From Pseudazoarcus pumilus (GTDB taxonomy: Bacteria > Pseudomonadota > Gammaproteobacteria > Burkholderiales > Rhodocyclaceae), in contig NZ_CP025682.1 in assembly GCF_002872475.1 (NCBI RefSeq), positions 2,604,001 through 2,668,000 on the forward strand: 64,000 nt of DNA, read 5' to 3'. Below the pieces are notes generated by a model that saw only the letters and a list, made by a program, of their open reading frames with translations, did no database searches and was not told where the DNA came from. This document shows, in pieces, positions 27,574 through 37,800 of this stretch (the stretch's first letter is position 1; each line of letters begins with the position of its first letter). The position numbers and the translations under genes are program-made.

Positions 27574-27868
27574 GATCGGACGGAGGACGGCCATTCGGAC
27601 CATGGCGACCGCGAGCCCGTACCCCCCGAAGGGTGCTCGACACAACATGAAAACACGCTTGGCCGCCTACCGGTTATTCAAACCGGATCGCAGTCTAGCA
27701 TGGCGTTTGCGAACCGATAGGCTAACAAGCCCATGCAGAACTACTGCGGCGGCGCGAAGCAGCGCTTCACGCAACCCGTCTTCGCCCTCGCGCCTTCAGG
27801 CAGGTGTGGGTCACTGTGCGCCGTACGCCATGTATCTGGCCATCCTCGCAACGTTCTGCGTCATCCTG
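27574..27868. other. Intergenic gap, no gene seen
   Basis: This stretch separates the TMTC-like gene from the first TPR-OGT gene. Its left part may encode an N-terminal extension of the TMTC-like protein. The rest is ordinary sequence; I see no convincing promoter, hairpin or repeat. Confidence 0.4.
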
Positions 27869-29842
27869 TCAATCGCTCAGATCCAGGAAGTCCGGGGATG
27901 CCCCTGAACACCAGCGGCGCCAGATCGCCCGCAAAGCCAGGGCTACCCGCCTACTGCCGGTTGTTTCGGCGGCCCGTTGCTCGAGCCGCTCACGCAAAGT
28001 GGAACGCAAACGAACGAGCGGTTCGGTCCGGGATGCCGCCGCCACCGCCTTCGTGACATAGTCGTCCTCGTCTGCGGCAATCCATTCGTCGAGGCCCAAG
28101 GCGCGCATGCGCCCGGAGCCGGAACGTTGCTGCAGACCGCCCCCATCCAGCGACAAGGTCGGAACCCCCATCCACAGCGCGTGATTGGTCGTCGTTCCTC
28201 CTGCATACGGGACCGTGTCGAGCAGAAGATCGACTTCGGCGTGCATTCTCAGGTAGTCCGCCATGCCCACGCGTGGGCGAAGTTCCAGCCGGTCGCGCCC
28301 CACGCCGAGGCGGGTAAGAGCCTCGACAATTTTTGCGCCCGACCGCTCATCATCAATCGCCCCGATCAGAAGCCTGGCATCGGGTACCTGAGTGAGCACC
28401 CTGGCCCAGAGCGCGATGGTCGAGGCACTGACCTTGGCAAGACGATTGAAGCTGCCGAAGGTGAATTGTCCGCGCTCGAGCACCGGCGGCGGAGTGACTG
28501 GCGGCAACACAGCCTCTGGTCTGAAAATCACCGCGTCACCGAGCGCGATCAGTTTTTCGGTGAAGCACGGCGCCAGTTGTCTGCAAAAGTCAGCAGGAGC
28601 GGCGACGAACCGGTAATCAATCGCCGTCAGCCCGGTCGTCGCGGGGTATCCGATCCACGTAAGCTGCAAGGGCGCAGGTTTGCGGGCGAATACGGTCAGC
28701 CGGTTGTAGGTCGTATGACCGGACAGGTCGACCAGGATATCGACCCGGTCGCTGCGGATTCGCGACGCGAGTGCATCGTCGTCAAGGGCATGAACGTTAC
28801 ACCAGCTGGATACCTTCCCGCGCAGACCTTCGGAAACGGCGTCCTCTTGCGGACACGAACTGTAGGCAAAAATCTCGAACGTGTCCGGCTCCAGCCCCTC
28901 CCAAACCGGCTCGATGAAGTAGCGCAAAGGGTGGTTGCGAAGGTCACCGGAGACGAAGCCCACGCGCAATCTGCGCTCAGGGTCCGGATCACACTTCCAG
29001 CCCCCCCAACGATCCCGCCACGGCCTTTCAACGATGCGCCCAAACCGGCAGTGTTCGCCAAACCCCTCGTCCAGCGACACTCTCGCGGAATGTGTCAGCG
29101 CAAACAGATAGGAAGTCCAGACATTGAGCCGTTCCGGGTTGAGGCCCAAAGCCACGCGAAAATGCTTGATCGCCTCTTCGACATAGCCGTGCCGAAGAAG
29201 CACCGTCGCGTAATTGGCCTGCCCCTCGATCAACGTTGGCGACTTTCGCACCAGGCCGTCGAGTAGCGCCAGTGCCTCGTTACCGCGACCGACCTCATCA
29301 TAAGCGAGCGCCAGACCTGCGCGAACATCCTCACGATCGGGAAGTTGTTCGGCAGCTCGTTCCAGCGCGGCCACGGCTCCGACGAAATCACCCATTTCAA
29401 ACAGGGCGTTGCCACGCACCAACCAGGCCGACCCTGTCGTACGATCAATTGAAATCGCCTTGCCAGCGAGTTCAACGGCGTCCTTGAAACGCCTGCACTC
29501 AAAGGCGTTCGCTGCGGCATTGGCCCACCAATGCGCCACATCCGGACAGAGCGCGAGACTGCGTTGGAACATTTCCGACGCACGCGCTCGTCGCTCCAGG
29601 CGCTGCAGCGCAATAGCGAGATAATGAAATGCAGCTGAGTGATTCGGCAGGCGCGAGATGGTCTGCTCGAAGGCCAGGCAGGCCGCCTCATGCTCATTCA
29701 GGAGAAGTCTGGCGAGGCCCAGAAAGTACCAAGCCTTCGAACACTGCGGATCGCCTGCCAGGATGGACTCAGCAAGAGTAGCGGCGTCGTGGAACTCCCC
29801 TTTCCTTACGAGCGCGGCACATGACTCTGGATCCATCCTCAA
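27869..29842 (-). CDS. TPR-OGT (SPINDLY-type, GT41) glycosyltransferase 1
   Basis: 657 residues. Residues ~1-245 are TPR helices (SKAWYFLGLARLLLNEHEAA, SAAFHYLAIALQRLERRARA). Residues ~290-645 are the GT41 catalytic domain: LRVGFVSGDLRNHPLRYF with the conserved histidine, LVDLSGHTTYNRLTVFARKP, LTWIGYPATTGLTAIDY, then FTFGSFNRLAKVS. GT41 enzymes attach GlcNAc, glucose or fucose to Ser/Thr or Asn of cytoplasmic proteins. A GAGG seven bases before TTG 29842 supports that start; ATG 29836 is the alternative. First identified of three tandem homologues, and the furthest downstream in transcription. Confidence 0.9.
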   Translation of the reverse strand: MRMDPESCAALVRKGEFHDAATLAESILAGDPQCSKAWYFLGLARLLLNEHEAACLAFEQTISRLPNHSAAFHYLAIALQRLERRARASEMFQRSLALCPDVAHWWANAAANAFECRRFKDAVELAGKAISIDRTTGSAWLVRGNALFEMGDFVGAVAALERAAEQLPDREDVRAGLALAYDEVGRGNEALALLDGLVRKSPTLIEGQANYATVLLRHGYVEEAIKHFRVALGLNPERLNVWTSYLFALTHSARVSLDEGFGEHCRFGRIVERPWRDRWGGWKCDPDPERRLRVGFVSGDLRNHPLRYFIEPVWEGLEPDTFEIFAYSSCPQEDAVSEGLRGKVSSWCNVHALDDDALASRIRSDRVDILVDLSGHTTYNRLTVFARKPAPLQLTWIGYPATTGLTAIDYRFVAAPADFCRQLAPCFTEKLIALGDAVIFRPEAVLPPVTPPPVLERGQFTFGSFNRLAKVSASTIALWARVLTQVPDARLLIGAIDDERSGAKIVEALTRLGVGRDRLELRPRVGMADYLRMHAEVDLLLDTVPYAGGTTTNHALWMGVPTLSLDGGGLQQRSGSGRMRALGLDEWIAADEDDYVTKAVAAASRTEPLVRLRSTLRERLEQRAAETTGSRRVALALRAIWRRWCSGASPDFLDLSD

Positions 29843-29933
29843 AAAACTTCCTCATCAAAAGGCGACGGCAACGGCTCGGCCATGAGAACGTCTACCCAGG
29901 AAACCCGCAAGTGAAAACCGTATAGTCACCGCT

Positions 29934-32327
29934 TTAGCCAACACCGCGAGCGCGGTCAAAATTGCGCCACATTTCCCACAATGCCGCCGTAAAATGCTCG
30001 GCAAAAAGTCGCCCATCGAACAACGGCGAATGCATCACATGATCACGTAACGATGCACGGAGCTCTGCGAGTTGCTCGATCGACGAGCAGAACTCGACGG
30101 TCTTTTGAACATAATCATCCTCGTCGACGCAAATCCAATCCTCAAGCCCAGCCGCACTCATCAGCCCTGCGCCTTGACGCGAAATGAGGGCGTTTCCGGC
30201 CAGCGTGACGGTCGGGACACCCATCCACAAAGCTTCGCAAGTGGTCGTGCCGCCACAGTACGGAAAAGTGTCGAGCAGGATGTCAATTTCGCCAAAGGCC
30301 TTGAGGTATGCCTCGCGCGGCATCGAACCATGAAGATCAACGCGACCCTGATCGATTCCGTGCTCGATCAGTCTGGCACGGAAGCTCGCTCGACCATCGG
30401 CACGCGACAATGCTTCATTCTGGATCCGCAAACGTGCCGAAGGTATGGACTCCAGCACTTTTGCCCAGACGGAAAGTACTCCGTCGTTCAGCTTCGCAAC
30501 ATTCTGCACGCAGCCCAGGGTAGCGTGACCGCGTCGTAGCGCCGGCAGAGTCTCTACGGGCAAGTCAGTGTCCGGCGGGGTGAAGCATAAGCGCGTCTCG
30601 GGTAGCCGCCAGATCTCTTCGACAAATTGCTCTTCGATGCACTCCGGCAAACTCACGGGATCTGCGACAAAATAATCGATAGCGTCGAGTCCGGTCGTTG
30701 CGAAATAGCCCAGCCAGCTGACCTGTATCGGTGCCGGTCTGTAGGCAAACATCGCAAGTCGGTTGAAGGCAGTGTGCCCCGCCAGGTCGATCAGGACATG
30801 TACGCCGTCCTCATGTATCAGTTGCGCCGCCGCGCGGTCATCCAGACCCGTCAGCGGGCGCCAGGAAGACATGTTCGCGCGGAGCCGAGCGGTAAGATCA
30901 TCAGAATCGGGAATGGTCGGATAAGCGACCCATTCAATACCTTTTCCCGACGCATGAGAAAGGAAGTTCTCGAGAAAGAACCCCACCGGGTGGCGACGAA
31001 AATCCCCTGACACCAGCCCTACCTTCAATCGCTCAGGCGCCCGGTCTGCCTCCCAGGCCGTAAACGGATTCTGCGCGCATGCCTGCGCAGCCCTCCCCCA
31101 ATCGATCGCATCCTCAACGCATTTTCTGGCGGACGTCCCGGTAGTGTAATTGTTGAAAAACAGCAGATTTCCAAGCGAGACCAGGTCGTTCGGGTTGTGT
31201 CGCAAGTTTTCCCGATGGGCCGCTTCAGCCTCATCCAGGCGTCCCTGATCCGAATAGATGCGACACAGAACATGCCAAAGCAGGGATGACCCCGGATCGG
31301 CGAGAAGCCCCTTGCGGAGCAAGGACTCCGCCTCCTTCGATGAACCAGAACGCCTCAGGCCCTCAGCCAGATTCGCACGAACCGCCGCATTCGAATCATC
31401 CCTGGCGAGCGCTTTTCGAAAGAGACGAATCGCATCGTCCAACTTGCCCTGTCGCTCCCGTAATTGGGCCAGAAGCGAGAGCCCCATCACCGGAACGGGC
31501 TTGCAGTTCAATGCACGCTTGAGAACGGGCTCTGCATCTTCATCGCGATTGAGGGTTAAAAGCACATTCCCGAGATGCGCCAGCTCTTCGCCCGCATCGG
31601 GATTCAGGCGAATCGTGGCTCGAAAAGCGTTCTCAGCCTCGGCAAGAAGATTGGTCTTGAAACAGGCCCTACCCAACGCAGCGTATGTATTCCAGTCACC
31701 GGGATCCCGTTCGATCGCAGCGCGAAGCGCTGGCAACGCCTCCGAAGATCGATCAGTCTTCCAATAGGCGATACCCAGAGCCTTCCAGCCAAATGCTGCG
31801 TCACCGAAGTCCTGGGTGAAAGATTGGGCAAGTGGCTCCACGCGCGACCAATCACCGGCCTCGATGGCAGCGATGATTCGGGAACGCAGTTCGTCACGAG
31901 ATGAACGGGGCCCGCCAACGGACTTCACGGCCGGTCTTTCACCGTCGCCACCTCCCCTCGCCCCGACGATCATGTCGAGTGGGGGCCACGACAGCCCGCG
32001 AGCGATTCCGTCACGGTGAACCGATACGGCCTCATCCGCCCGACCGCTCCTTGCGAGCGCACGGATCAAACTCAGACCATACTGCCGATGGCCGGGGTTA
32101 TTCTTCCATGCAGCGAAAAAGTGCGGGAGCGACTTCTCCATGGCACCTTCCAGGGCAAACAGAATACCCAGATTGTGGTGCGCATCGCAGTGGTCAGGAT
32201 TCACTTCGAGCACGCGCGCCAGAAGCTCTCGCGCCCGGGCCCTGTCGCCCGACTGATGGGCCATGACGGCTTCACGCACGGCAAGGTCCGCGTCGAACGA
32301 GGCCCCTTTACTTTCGGCGTGGGTCAC
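29934..32327 (-). CDS. TPR-OGT (SPINDLY-type, GT41) glycosyltransferase 2
   Basis: 797 residues starting at GTG 32327. The N-terminal ~400 residues are TPRs (NPDHCDAHHNLGILFALEGA; WKALGIAYWKTDRSSEALPA; WNTYAALGRACFKTNLLAEA). The catalytic domain has LKVGLVSGDFRRHPVGFFLE, VLIDLAGHTAFNRLAMFAYR, VSWLGYFATTGLDAIDYFVA, and LLDTFPYCGGTTTCEALWMG with VPTVTLAG, the donor-site motif. It lies 90 bases upstream of homologue 1 and 30 bases downstream of homologue 3, so the three are probably one transcript. The sequences have diverged, suggesting different targets. Confidence 0.92.
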   Translation of the reverse strand: MTHAESKGASFDADLAVREAVMAHQSGDRARARELLARVLEVNPDHCDAHHNLGILFALEGAMEKSLPHFFAAWKNNPGHRQYGLSLIRALARSGRADEAVSVHRDGIARGLSWPPLDMIVGARGGGDGERPAVKSVGGPRSSRDELRSRIIAAIEAGDWSRVEPLAQSFTQDFGDAAFGWKALGIAYWKTDRSSEALPALRAAIERDPGDWNTYAALGRACFKTNLLAEAENAFRATIRLNPDAGEELAHLGNVLLTLNRDEDAEPVLKRALNCKPVPVMGLSLLAQLRERQGKLDDAIRLFRKALARDDSNAAVRANLAEGLRRSGSSKEAESLLRKGLLADPGSSLLWHVLCRIYSDQGRLDEAEAAHRENLRHNPNDLVSLGNLLFFNNYTTGTSARKCVEDAIDWGRAAQACAQNPFTAWEADRAPERLKVGLVSGDFRRHPVGFFLENFLSHASGKGIEWVAYPTIPDSDDLTARLRANMSSWRPLTGLDDRAAAQLIHEDGVHVLIDLAGHTAFNRLAMFAYRPAPIQVSWLGYFATTGLDAIDYFVADPVSLPECIEEQFVEEIWRLPETRLCFTPPDTDLPVETLPALRRGHATLGCVQNVAKLNDGVLSVWAKVLESIPSARLRIQNEALSRADGRASFRARLIEHGIDQGRVDLHGSMPREAYLKAFGEIDILLDTFPYCGGTTTCEALWMGVPTVTLAGNALISRQGAGLMSAAGLEDWICVDEDDYVQKTVEFCSSIEQLAELRASLRDHVMHSPLFDGRLFAEHFTAALWEMWRNFDRARGVG

Positions 32328-32357
32328 GACGGGCTGGCTCCATGATATGAAAAACGC

Positions 32358-34874
32358 TCAATCCTTTTCTCCGACTGAAGAACCGGACGGACCATCACCG
32401 ACACGCAGGACCGCCGGCGATTGGCCTCGATCGAATCGACACCACATCTGATCGAAGAGGTTTTCGACCTGCCTGGCGAAGGCATTTCCATCGAACAGCC
32501 TGCAGCCGGTCACTCCGTCCTGGAGGCGCGCCTTCAGGGCAGCGGCCTCCTTCCGGCTTTTCGAAATATCCACAGCTCTCGCTTTGTATTCAGCCAGATC
32601 GCTCGCGACCAGCTCGGGAATTCCAATCGCAGTCATCAAACTCGCCCCCACTCGCGAAGCGAAGGTCTGCCCCTCGATCGTGAGTATCGGAACGCCCGCG
32701 TACAGGATGTCACTGGCCGTGGTATGCATGTTGTAAGGCGCGGTATCGAGCGCGAGATCCGCGTTTTGAAGCCGTGCCAGGTGCTCCGAATAGGGTACGA
32801 CGGACGCGAAAACCAGCCTGTCCTCTTGAAGCCCGCTTTCCACAAACCGGGCTTTGAGCGCCTTGCGCGCGCCTTCATCTCCAGCGGCAAGCCACAAAAC
32901 GGAACCCGGAGATGACGCAACGATATCGCACCAGGCGGCAAATACCTCTCGCGTAATCTTGTAATGCTGATTGAAGCAACAGAAAACGAAACCCTTCTTC
33001 GGGAGGCCGCAGGATTCGCGGTCGGGCCTCTTGCCGATCTTACGGTGCGAATCATTGCATTGGTAGCTCGCCTCGACGTACGCGAACTTCTCCGAATAGT
33101 CTTCCGCTTCATGCTCTGGAGCCAGGACTTCGTCGATGACGATATAGTCGATATAGTCCAAGCCTGTCGTCGCCGGGTAACCAAGATACGTGACCTGGAC
33201 GGGAGCAGGGCGTTGCGCGAGTGCCCCCAGGCGAGCGCCCTTGGTATGGCCGTTGAGGTCCACGATGATGTCGATCCCGTCTTCGACGACGGAGCGTGCC
33301 AAAGCAGCATCATCCAGACCGCTGACGTCTCTCACGTGATCGAAAGCAGAAAGGACCCTCCTGCCCAGATCACTGCCATCGTCGGGCGCCGCGGAATATG
33401 CGAACAGCTCGAAGCGGCCCCGGTCATGCGACTCGAAAAGTTCGACCGCCAACAAGGACACCGCGTGCTGACGGAAGTCGCTCGAAAGATAAGCAAGCTT
33501 CAAACGCTCGGGACGGCCTTTTCCCTGCCGGTCGCCATGATCGAAAACCGCTCTGCCGTCGCCGATCCGTGCCTTTTCAATGGCTTTTCCAACGCTTTGT
33601 CCTGCCTCGAGCAAATAGCGACGCGAAACGCTCTTCATCGCGCAGGCCAGAAGTGGGCTGACATACTCGTCCGGCGCAGCGTCGATCAGTTCCTTTTCCA
33701 AGCACTCGACTCTGTCCCAATCGCACAAGTCCCTGCTGACACTGAGAAGGTCAATCTTCACATGGAATCGCTGGGGCGCAAGGCGCAAAGCCTCCTCGAG
33801 CGCCACACGCGCTTTTTCTCTCGACTTCGCTCCGTACAGAGCTTGTCCCAAAGAAGCGTGGACAGTCGCGTTTCGCGGGCCCAGCTTCACCGCGCGATGC
33901 AAGGCCTTCAATGCATTTGCATGATCACCGGACTCGACCAACAGCAGTCCGAGAATCAGGTGACCGTCGCGCGAACAAGGATCCAGGCTCACCGCCCGCC
34001 AGGCATGCTCGAGGGCTGGCGAAATCCGCTTTTTCGTCTGCAGGACGAGGGCCGTGGCGATATGGGCGTCGGATGACAACGGATCTCGCTTCAGTGCGCT
34101 TTTGGCGCACGCTGCGGCCTTGTCATGGAATCCCGATGCAACGAGCGCGCGCGTCTTGCCATTGAGCGCGGGGAGCAAACCCGAATCCTGCACCAGGGCA
34201 TTGTTGAAGCAATCGAGCGCAAACCCTTCGCGCGCACCGGCCTCGAGGACCTCTCCCATCAACACCCAGTATTGCGCTTCCGGAAGCGCCCCCCTGACTG
34301 CAGCGAGATGATCGATCGCCTCGTCGACTCGCCCTTCCTCGCCGAGCATCATCACGAACCTGCGGTTCAATTCGATGGAACGCGGGTATTTCTCGATCGC
34401 TTCGCGCATCGCAGGCTCGACGCTGGCAAACCTGCCCATGCGGTGCATGCAATCGGCCAGATACATCAAAACGCCGGGATCGTCAGGCTTTCGGTCGAGC
34501 AAGTCCCTGAAGACTTTCTCGGCCTCCTCGTTCATACCCGAATACATCAGCCCGAGTCCCAGCGCCGTGCGGAGCCCCTCGGACTGCGGGAATCGTTCGA
34601 GCGCGGAGCGCGCCAGACGTTCTGCCTCGCCGAAGTGAGCACTTTCGATCAATACGTTGACCAGCGAAACACGGTATTGCTCGCTGTCCGGCTTGAGGAC
34701 CGCAGCGCGGTCGAACAACTTCACTGCATTCGGCCAGTTCTTGAGCAGCCTTTGGACGATACCTCGCCCAAAGTAGACCTCTGGCCGATCCGGATAGGTG
34801 TCCTGATAACGCTTGGCCAAAGCATCCGCTTCGACAAGTTTTCCCTGCCGGACGAGTTCCTGAACGCCTTTCAA
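32358..34874 (-). CDS. TPR-OGT (SPINDLY-type, GT41) glycosyltransferase 3
   Basis: 838 residues from TTG 34874, which shares TTGA with the stop of the 1668-residue glycosyltransferase gene; GGGGAAG lies four bases upstream. TPR repeats fill residues ~1-440 (RPEVYFGRGIVQRLLKNWPN; DPGVLMYLADCMHRMGRFAS). The GT41 domain shows LKLAYLSSDFRQHAVSLLA, IIVDLNGHTKGARLGALAQR, VTYLGYPATTGLDYIDYIVI, FCCFNQHYKITREVFAAW and ALDTAPYNMHTTASDILYAG. It is the longest of the three and the most distant, having DFRQHA where the others have DLRNHP or DFRRHP. The role is probably protein O-glycosylation in the cytoplasm; the target is unknown. Confidence 0.92.
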   Translation of the reverse strand: MKGVQELVRQGKLVEADALAKRYQDTYPDRPEVYFGRGIVQRLLKNWPNAVKLFDRAAVLKPDSEQYRVSLVNVLIESAHFGEAERLARSALERFPQSEGLRTALGLGLMYSGMNEEAEKVFRDLLDRKPDDPGVLMYLADCMHRMGRFASVEPAMREAIEKYPRSIELNRRFVMMLGEEGRVDEAIDHLAAVRGALPEAQYWVLMGEVLEAGAREGFALDCFNNALVQDSGLLPALNGKTRALVASGFHDKAAACAKSALKRDPLSSDAHIATALVLQTKKRISPALEHAWRAVSLDPCSRDGHLILGLLLVESGDHANALKALHRAVKLGPRNATVHASLGQALYGAKSREKARVALEEALRLAPQRFHVKIDLLSVSRDLCDWDRVECLEKELIDAAPDEYVSPLLACAMKSVSRRYLLEAGQSVGKAIEKARIGDGRAVFDHGDRQGKGRPERLKLAYLSSDFRQHAVSLLAVELFESHDRGRFELFAYSAAPDDGSDLGRRVLSAFDHVRDVSGLDDAALARSVVEDGIDIIVDLNGHTKGARLGALAQRPAPVQVTYLGYPATTGLDYIDYIVIDEVLAPEHEAEDYSEKFAYVEASYQCNDSHRKIGKRPDRESCGLPKKGFVFCCFNQHYKITREVFAAWCDIVASSPGSVLWLAAGDEGARKALKARFVESGLQEDRLVFASVVPYSEHLARLQNADLALDTAPYNMHTTASDILYAGVPILTIEGQTFASRVGASLMTAIGIPELVASDLAEYKARAVDISKSRKEAAALKARLQDGVTGCRLFDGNAFARQVENLFDQMWCRFDRGQSPAVLRVGDGPSGSSVGEKD

Positions 34875-37800
34875 TATTCTTCCCCTTGCTTGTTCTGGCC
34901 TACGGTGAACCCGGCTGACGAGAGCCTCGCATCCTGATTCCAGCGCCGGCAGGTTCGGCTTTGCAGGCCGAGCACCTGCCAGACCTGCTGATTGCTTCGG
35001 TCGATACGCTCTCTTGTCCGGTCGTCAACTCCCGTCCGGGAAATCACCCCCTGCTGCACTTCGACGATCTCCCGCATCAAACGCAGTGCGCGATCAGGAC
35101 GCAAGGTGAGGCTTTCGCGATGGCGCCGGTGGCTGTTCAGCGCAGCCGGAAAGTATGAAATCCTACCCGACTCGAGCAGGTGCAGATACACGAACCAGTC
35201 TCCGGCATGAGATAACCGTAGCAGCGAAGACTGAATCGCTGAAAGATCGGGCCTGCGCATAAGCACCGCGCTGGCGTTGGGAATGGTGTTGCGCACGACG
35301 AGGGCTTCGCGGATCTCGTCCGGGCCGTCGTTGACGTAGGGCCGCGTCCATTTGACCGGATCGAGGTCGCGCACGTAATCGAGATAGTCGGGCGCGATCT
35401 CGCACCCGGCCTCGTCGATCTGGCGCGACTGGCAACAGGCCAGCACCACCTGCGCATCATCGAAGGCCGGCAGCAGGGTCTCGAGCAGCGTGGGCTCGCA
35501 GGCATCATCGGCCTCGGCGATCCACACCAGTTCGTTCTTCGCCAGCGCGATGCCGCGCAGCCACTGCGCATAGCAGCCGGCGTTGGCGGCGTTGCGCACG
35601 ATGCGCCAGGGCACATCGCCGACGGCCAGCTCGCGCTCGGCCACCGCGACGCTGTCATCGGTGGATGCGTCGTCGAGCAGCAGAATCTCGCGTGGCCGAC
35701 GCGTCTGTGCGAGCACGCTACGGATGCGCTCAGGCAGATGGCGCGCGTAGTTGTAATTGGGGATGATCACCGACACCCCGGGCGAGCGCTCGCCCAGCAG
35801 GCCAAGCAGATCGGCCACGTAGTCGGCGAAGCCGAAGCGTCGATGCACGCATTCGCGCGCGGCCTCGGCACGGTGCAAGCGCTTGTCAGCGGGAACTGCG
35901 AGCGCGCGCACCACGGCCTGCGCCAGCGCGTCGGCGTCGGCCATCGGCACGAGTTCGCCAAAACCCTCGCGCAGCAGGTCCGCATAGCCACCTCCGCCGT
36001 CGAAGGCCACCACCGGCAGGCCGGCGTTCATGGCCTCGAGCACCACCGTGGGATACGGGTCCTCGCGCGAAGCGAGCACGAATACGTCGGCCGCGGCGAG
36101 CAGGCGTTGCGCCTCGTCGGGCGCGCGCCGCCCCATGAAGCGCAGCCGCCCGCTCGCGATGGCACCCGCGCAACCGGGCTCGGCGCGGATCGCGGCCAAC
36201 GTGTCCGGGTCTTCGTGGCCGACCCATGCGAATACCGTGTCAGCATCGTACCCCTCGTTCGCCGCGGCACGCGCGAACAGATCCGCGCCCTTGCGCACAT
36301 CGGCGAAGCCCAGGCCCAGCGCGATGCGCGCGCGGGCATCCAACCCCAGTTCGGCACGCACCTCGGCACGCACGGCCTCGCGGCGAACGACATACGGGTT
36401 CAACTGGTACAGGCCTTGCGGGCGCACGACGCACTTGGTCGCATCCACTGGCTGCACTGCGGCAAACGCGTCACGCACGCAGTCGGCCGCGAACACCAGG
36501 CGCTCGGCGAGCCGCGCGATTTTGGCGACCGAGGCTTCGAGACGCTGTGCTCGGATCACGCCGGGCATCTCGTGAATCAGGCTCACGCAGCGCATGCCGG
36601 CCGCCACCAGTTGCTCGAGTTCAAGCCCCACCACGGCCGTGTTGCATATCGCCTCGGTGATGCCCTGGGCACGCAAGCCGGCGATGACTTCACGCCGGCT
36701 CTCCGGCCCGAGGCCGGCGACGTCATGCACGACGGCCTCGCGCGCATAAGCCTCGCGCAGCACGCCGGGCCCGCACAGCAGCAGATGCGGTTCGCAGCCG
36801 AAGTCGCGGCGCAGGCTGCGCAGCAGGTGCAGCGTGAGCATCTGCGCGCCGTGCGGGTGGGCGTCGTGGCCGACCACCAGCACGCAACGCGCCGCGCGCG
36901 TCGGGAAGGCTTGGAGCACGTCGGCCGTAGCGCGCAGGAAGGCGTGGCCGTAGCGCCGATCCGGCTCCAGATAGGCACCCTCGGCCCATTCGTTCCAGGC
37001 ATTGACGAAGACCAGCTTGTCGTCCGATGTCGTGTGGCGTGCGTCGGTCTGCGCGCACACGTGGCCGAGCCAGCGCGCGTACAGGTCGGGGGTCGCGCCG
37101 TGGAACACGGCACCGCGCCCCGGCTTGCGCGCCTCGTTGTCCCACGACGGCATCACGCCTCGATACCAGCGGTAGTCGGGCCACGGCTGCGCCTCGGCAC
37201 GCTCGACGGCGACGCGGTACTCGCGGATGGAGCCGGCGTAGTTCGGCGCGAGGCCGTCGATGGCCTCGTTGATGAAGGGGATGTGATAGTGGTGCGGCGG
37301 AAACTCCACCGCGCCGTCGAAGCCGTAGTCGCGCGGATCGAGCGTCTCGAACGACTGCACCGCGAGCAGCAGCGGATCGCCGACACCCGCCTCCCGGCAG
37401 GCGGTGCGCCAGGTCGCGACCGCGCGCTGCGGGTCGGGCAGCTGGTCGACGCGATAGACCAGCAGCACGGGGCGGCCTTCGACGCGGATGTAGCGCGCAT
37501 CACGCAGATAGGGCAGCAAGTCGTCTATGAAACGCGCTTCGTCCTCGACGCGGTAGTGCTGCGCGATCAGCACGTCCTCCTCGCTGCCGTCCCAGCGCCG
37601 CGTCCAGCTCTCGTTGGCCCAGCACAGGCAGAACGGGAAATCGAGCGAGGCGTCGGCGAGGAAGGCGTCGACCGGGCGTTCGAGCAGGCGCCGGCCCGAG
37701 AACCAGTAGTGGTGGAAGCAGAAGCCGTGGAGGCCGTGGCGTCGCGCAAGACGGATCTGCTCGCGCATCACCTCGGGCACGCGCAGGTCGTAGAAGCCCA

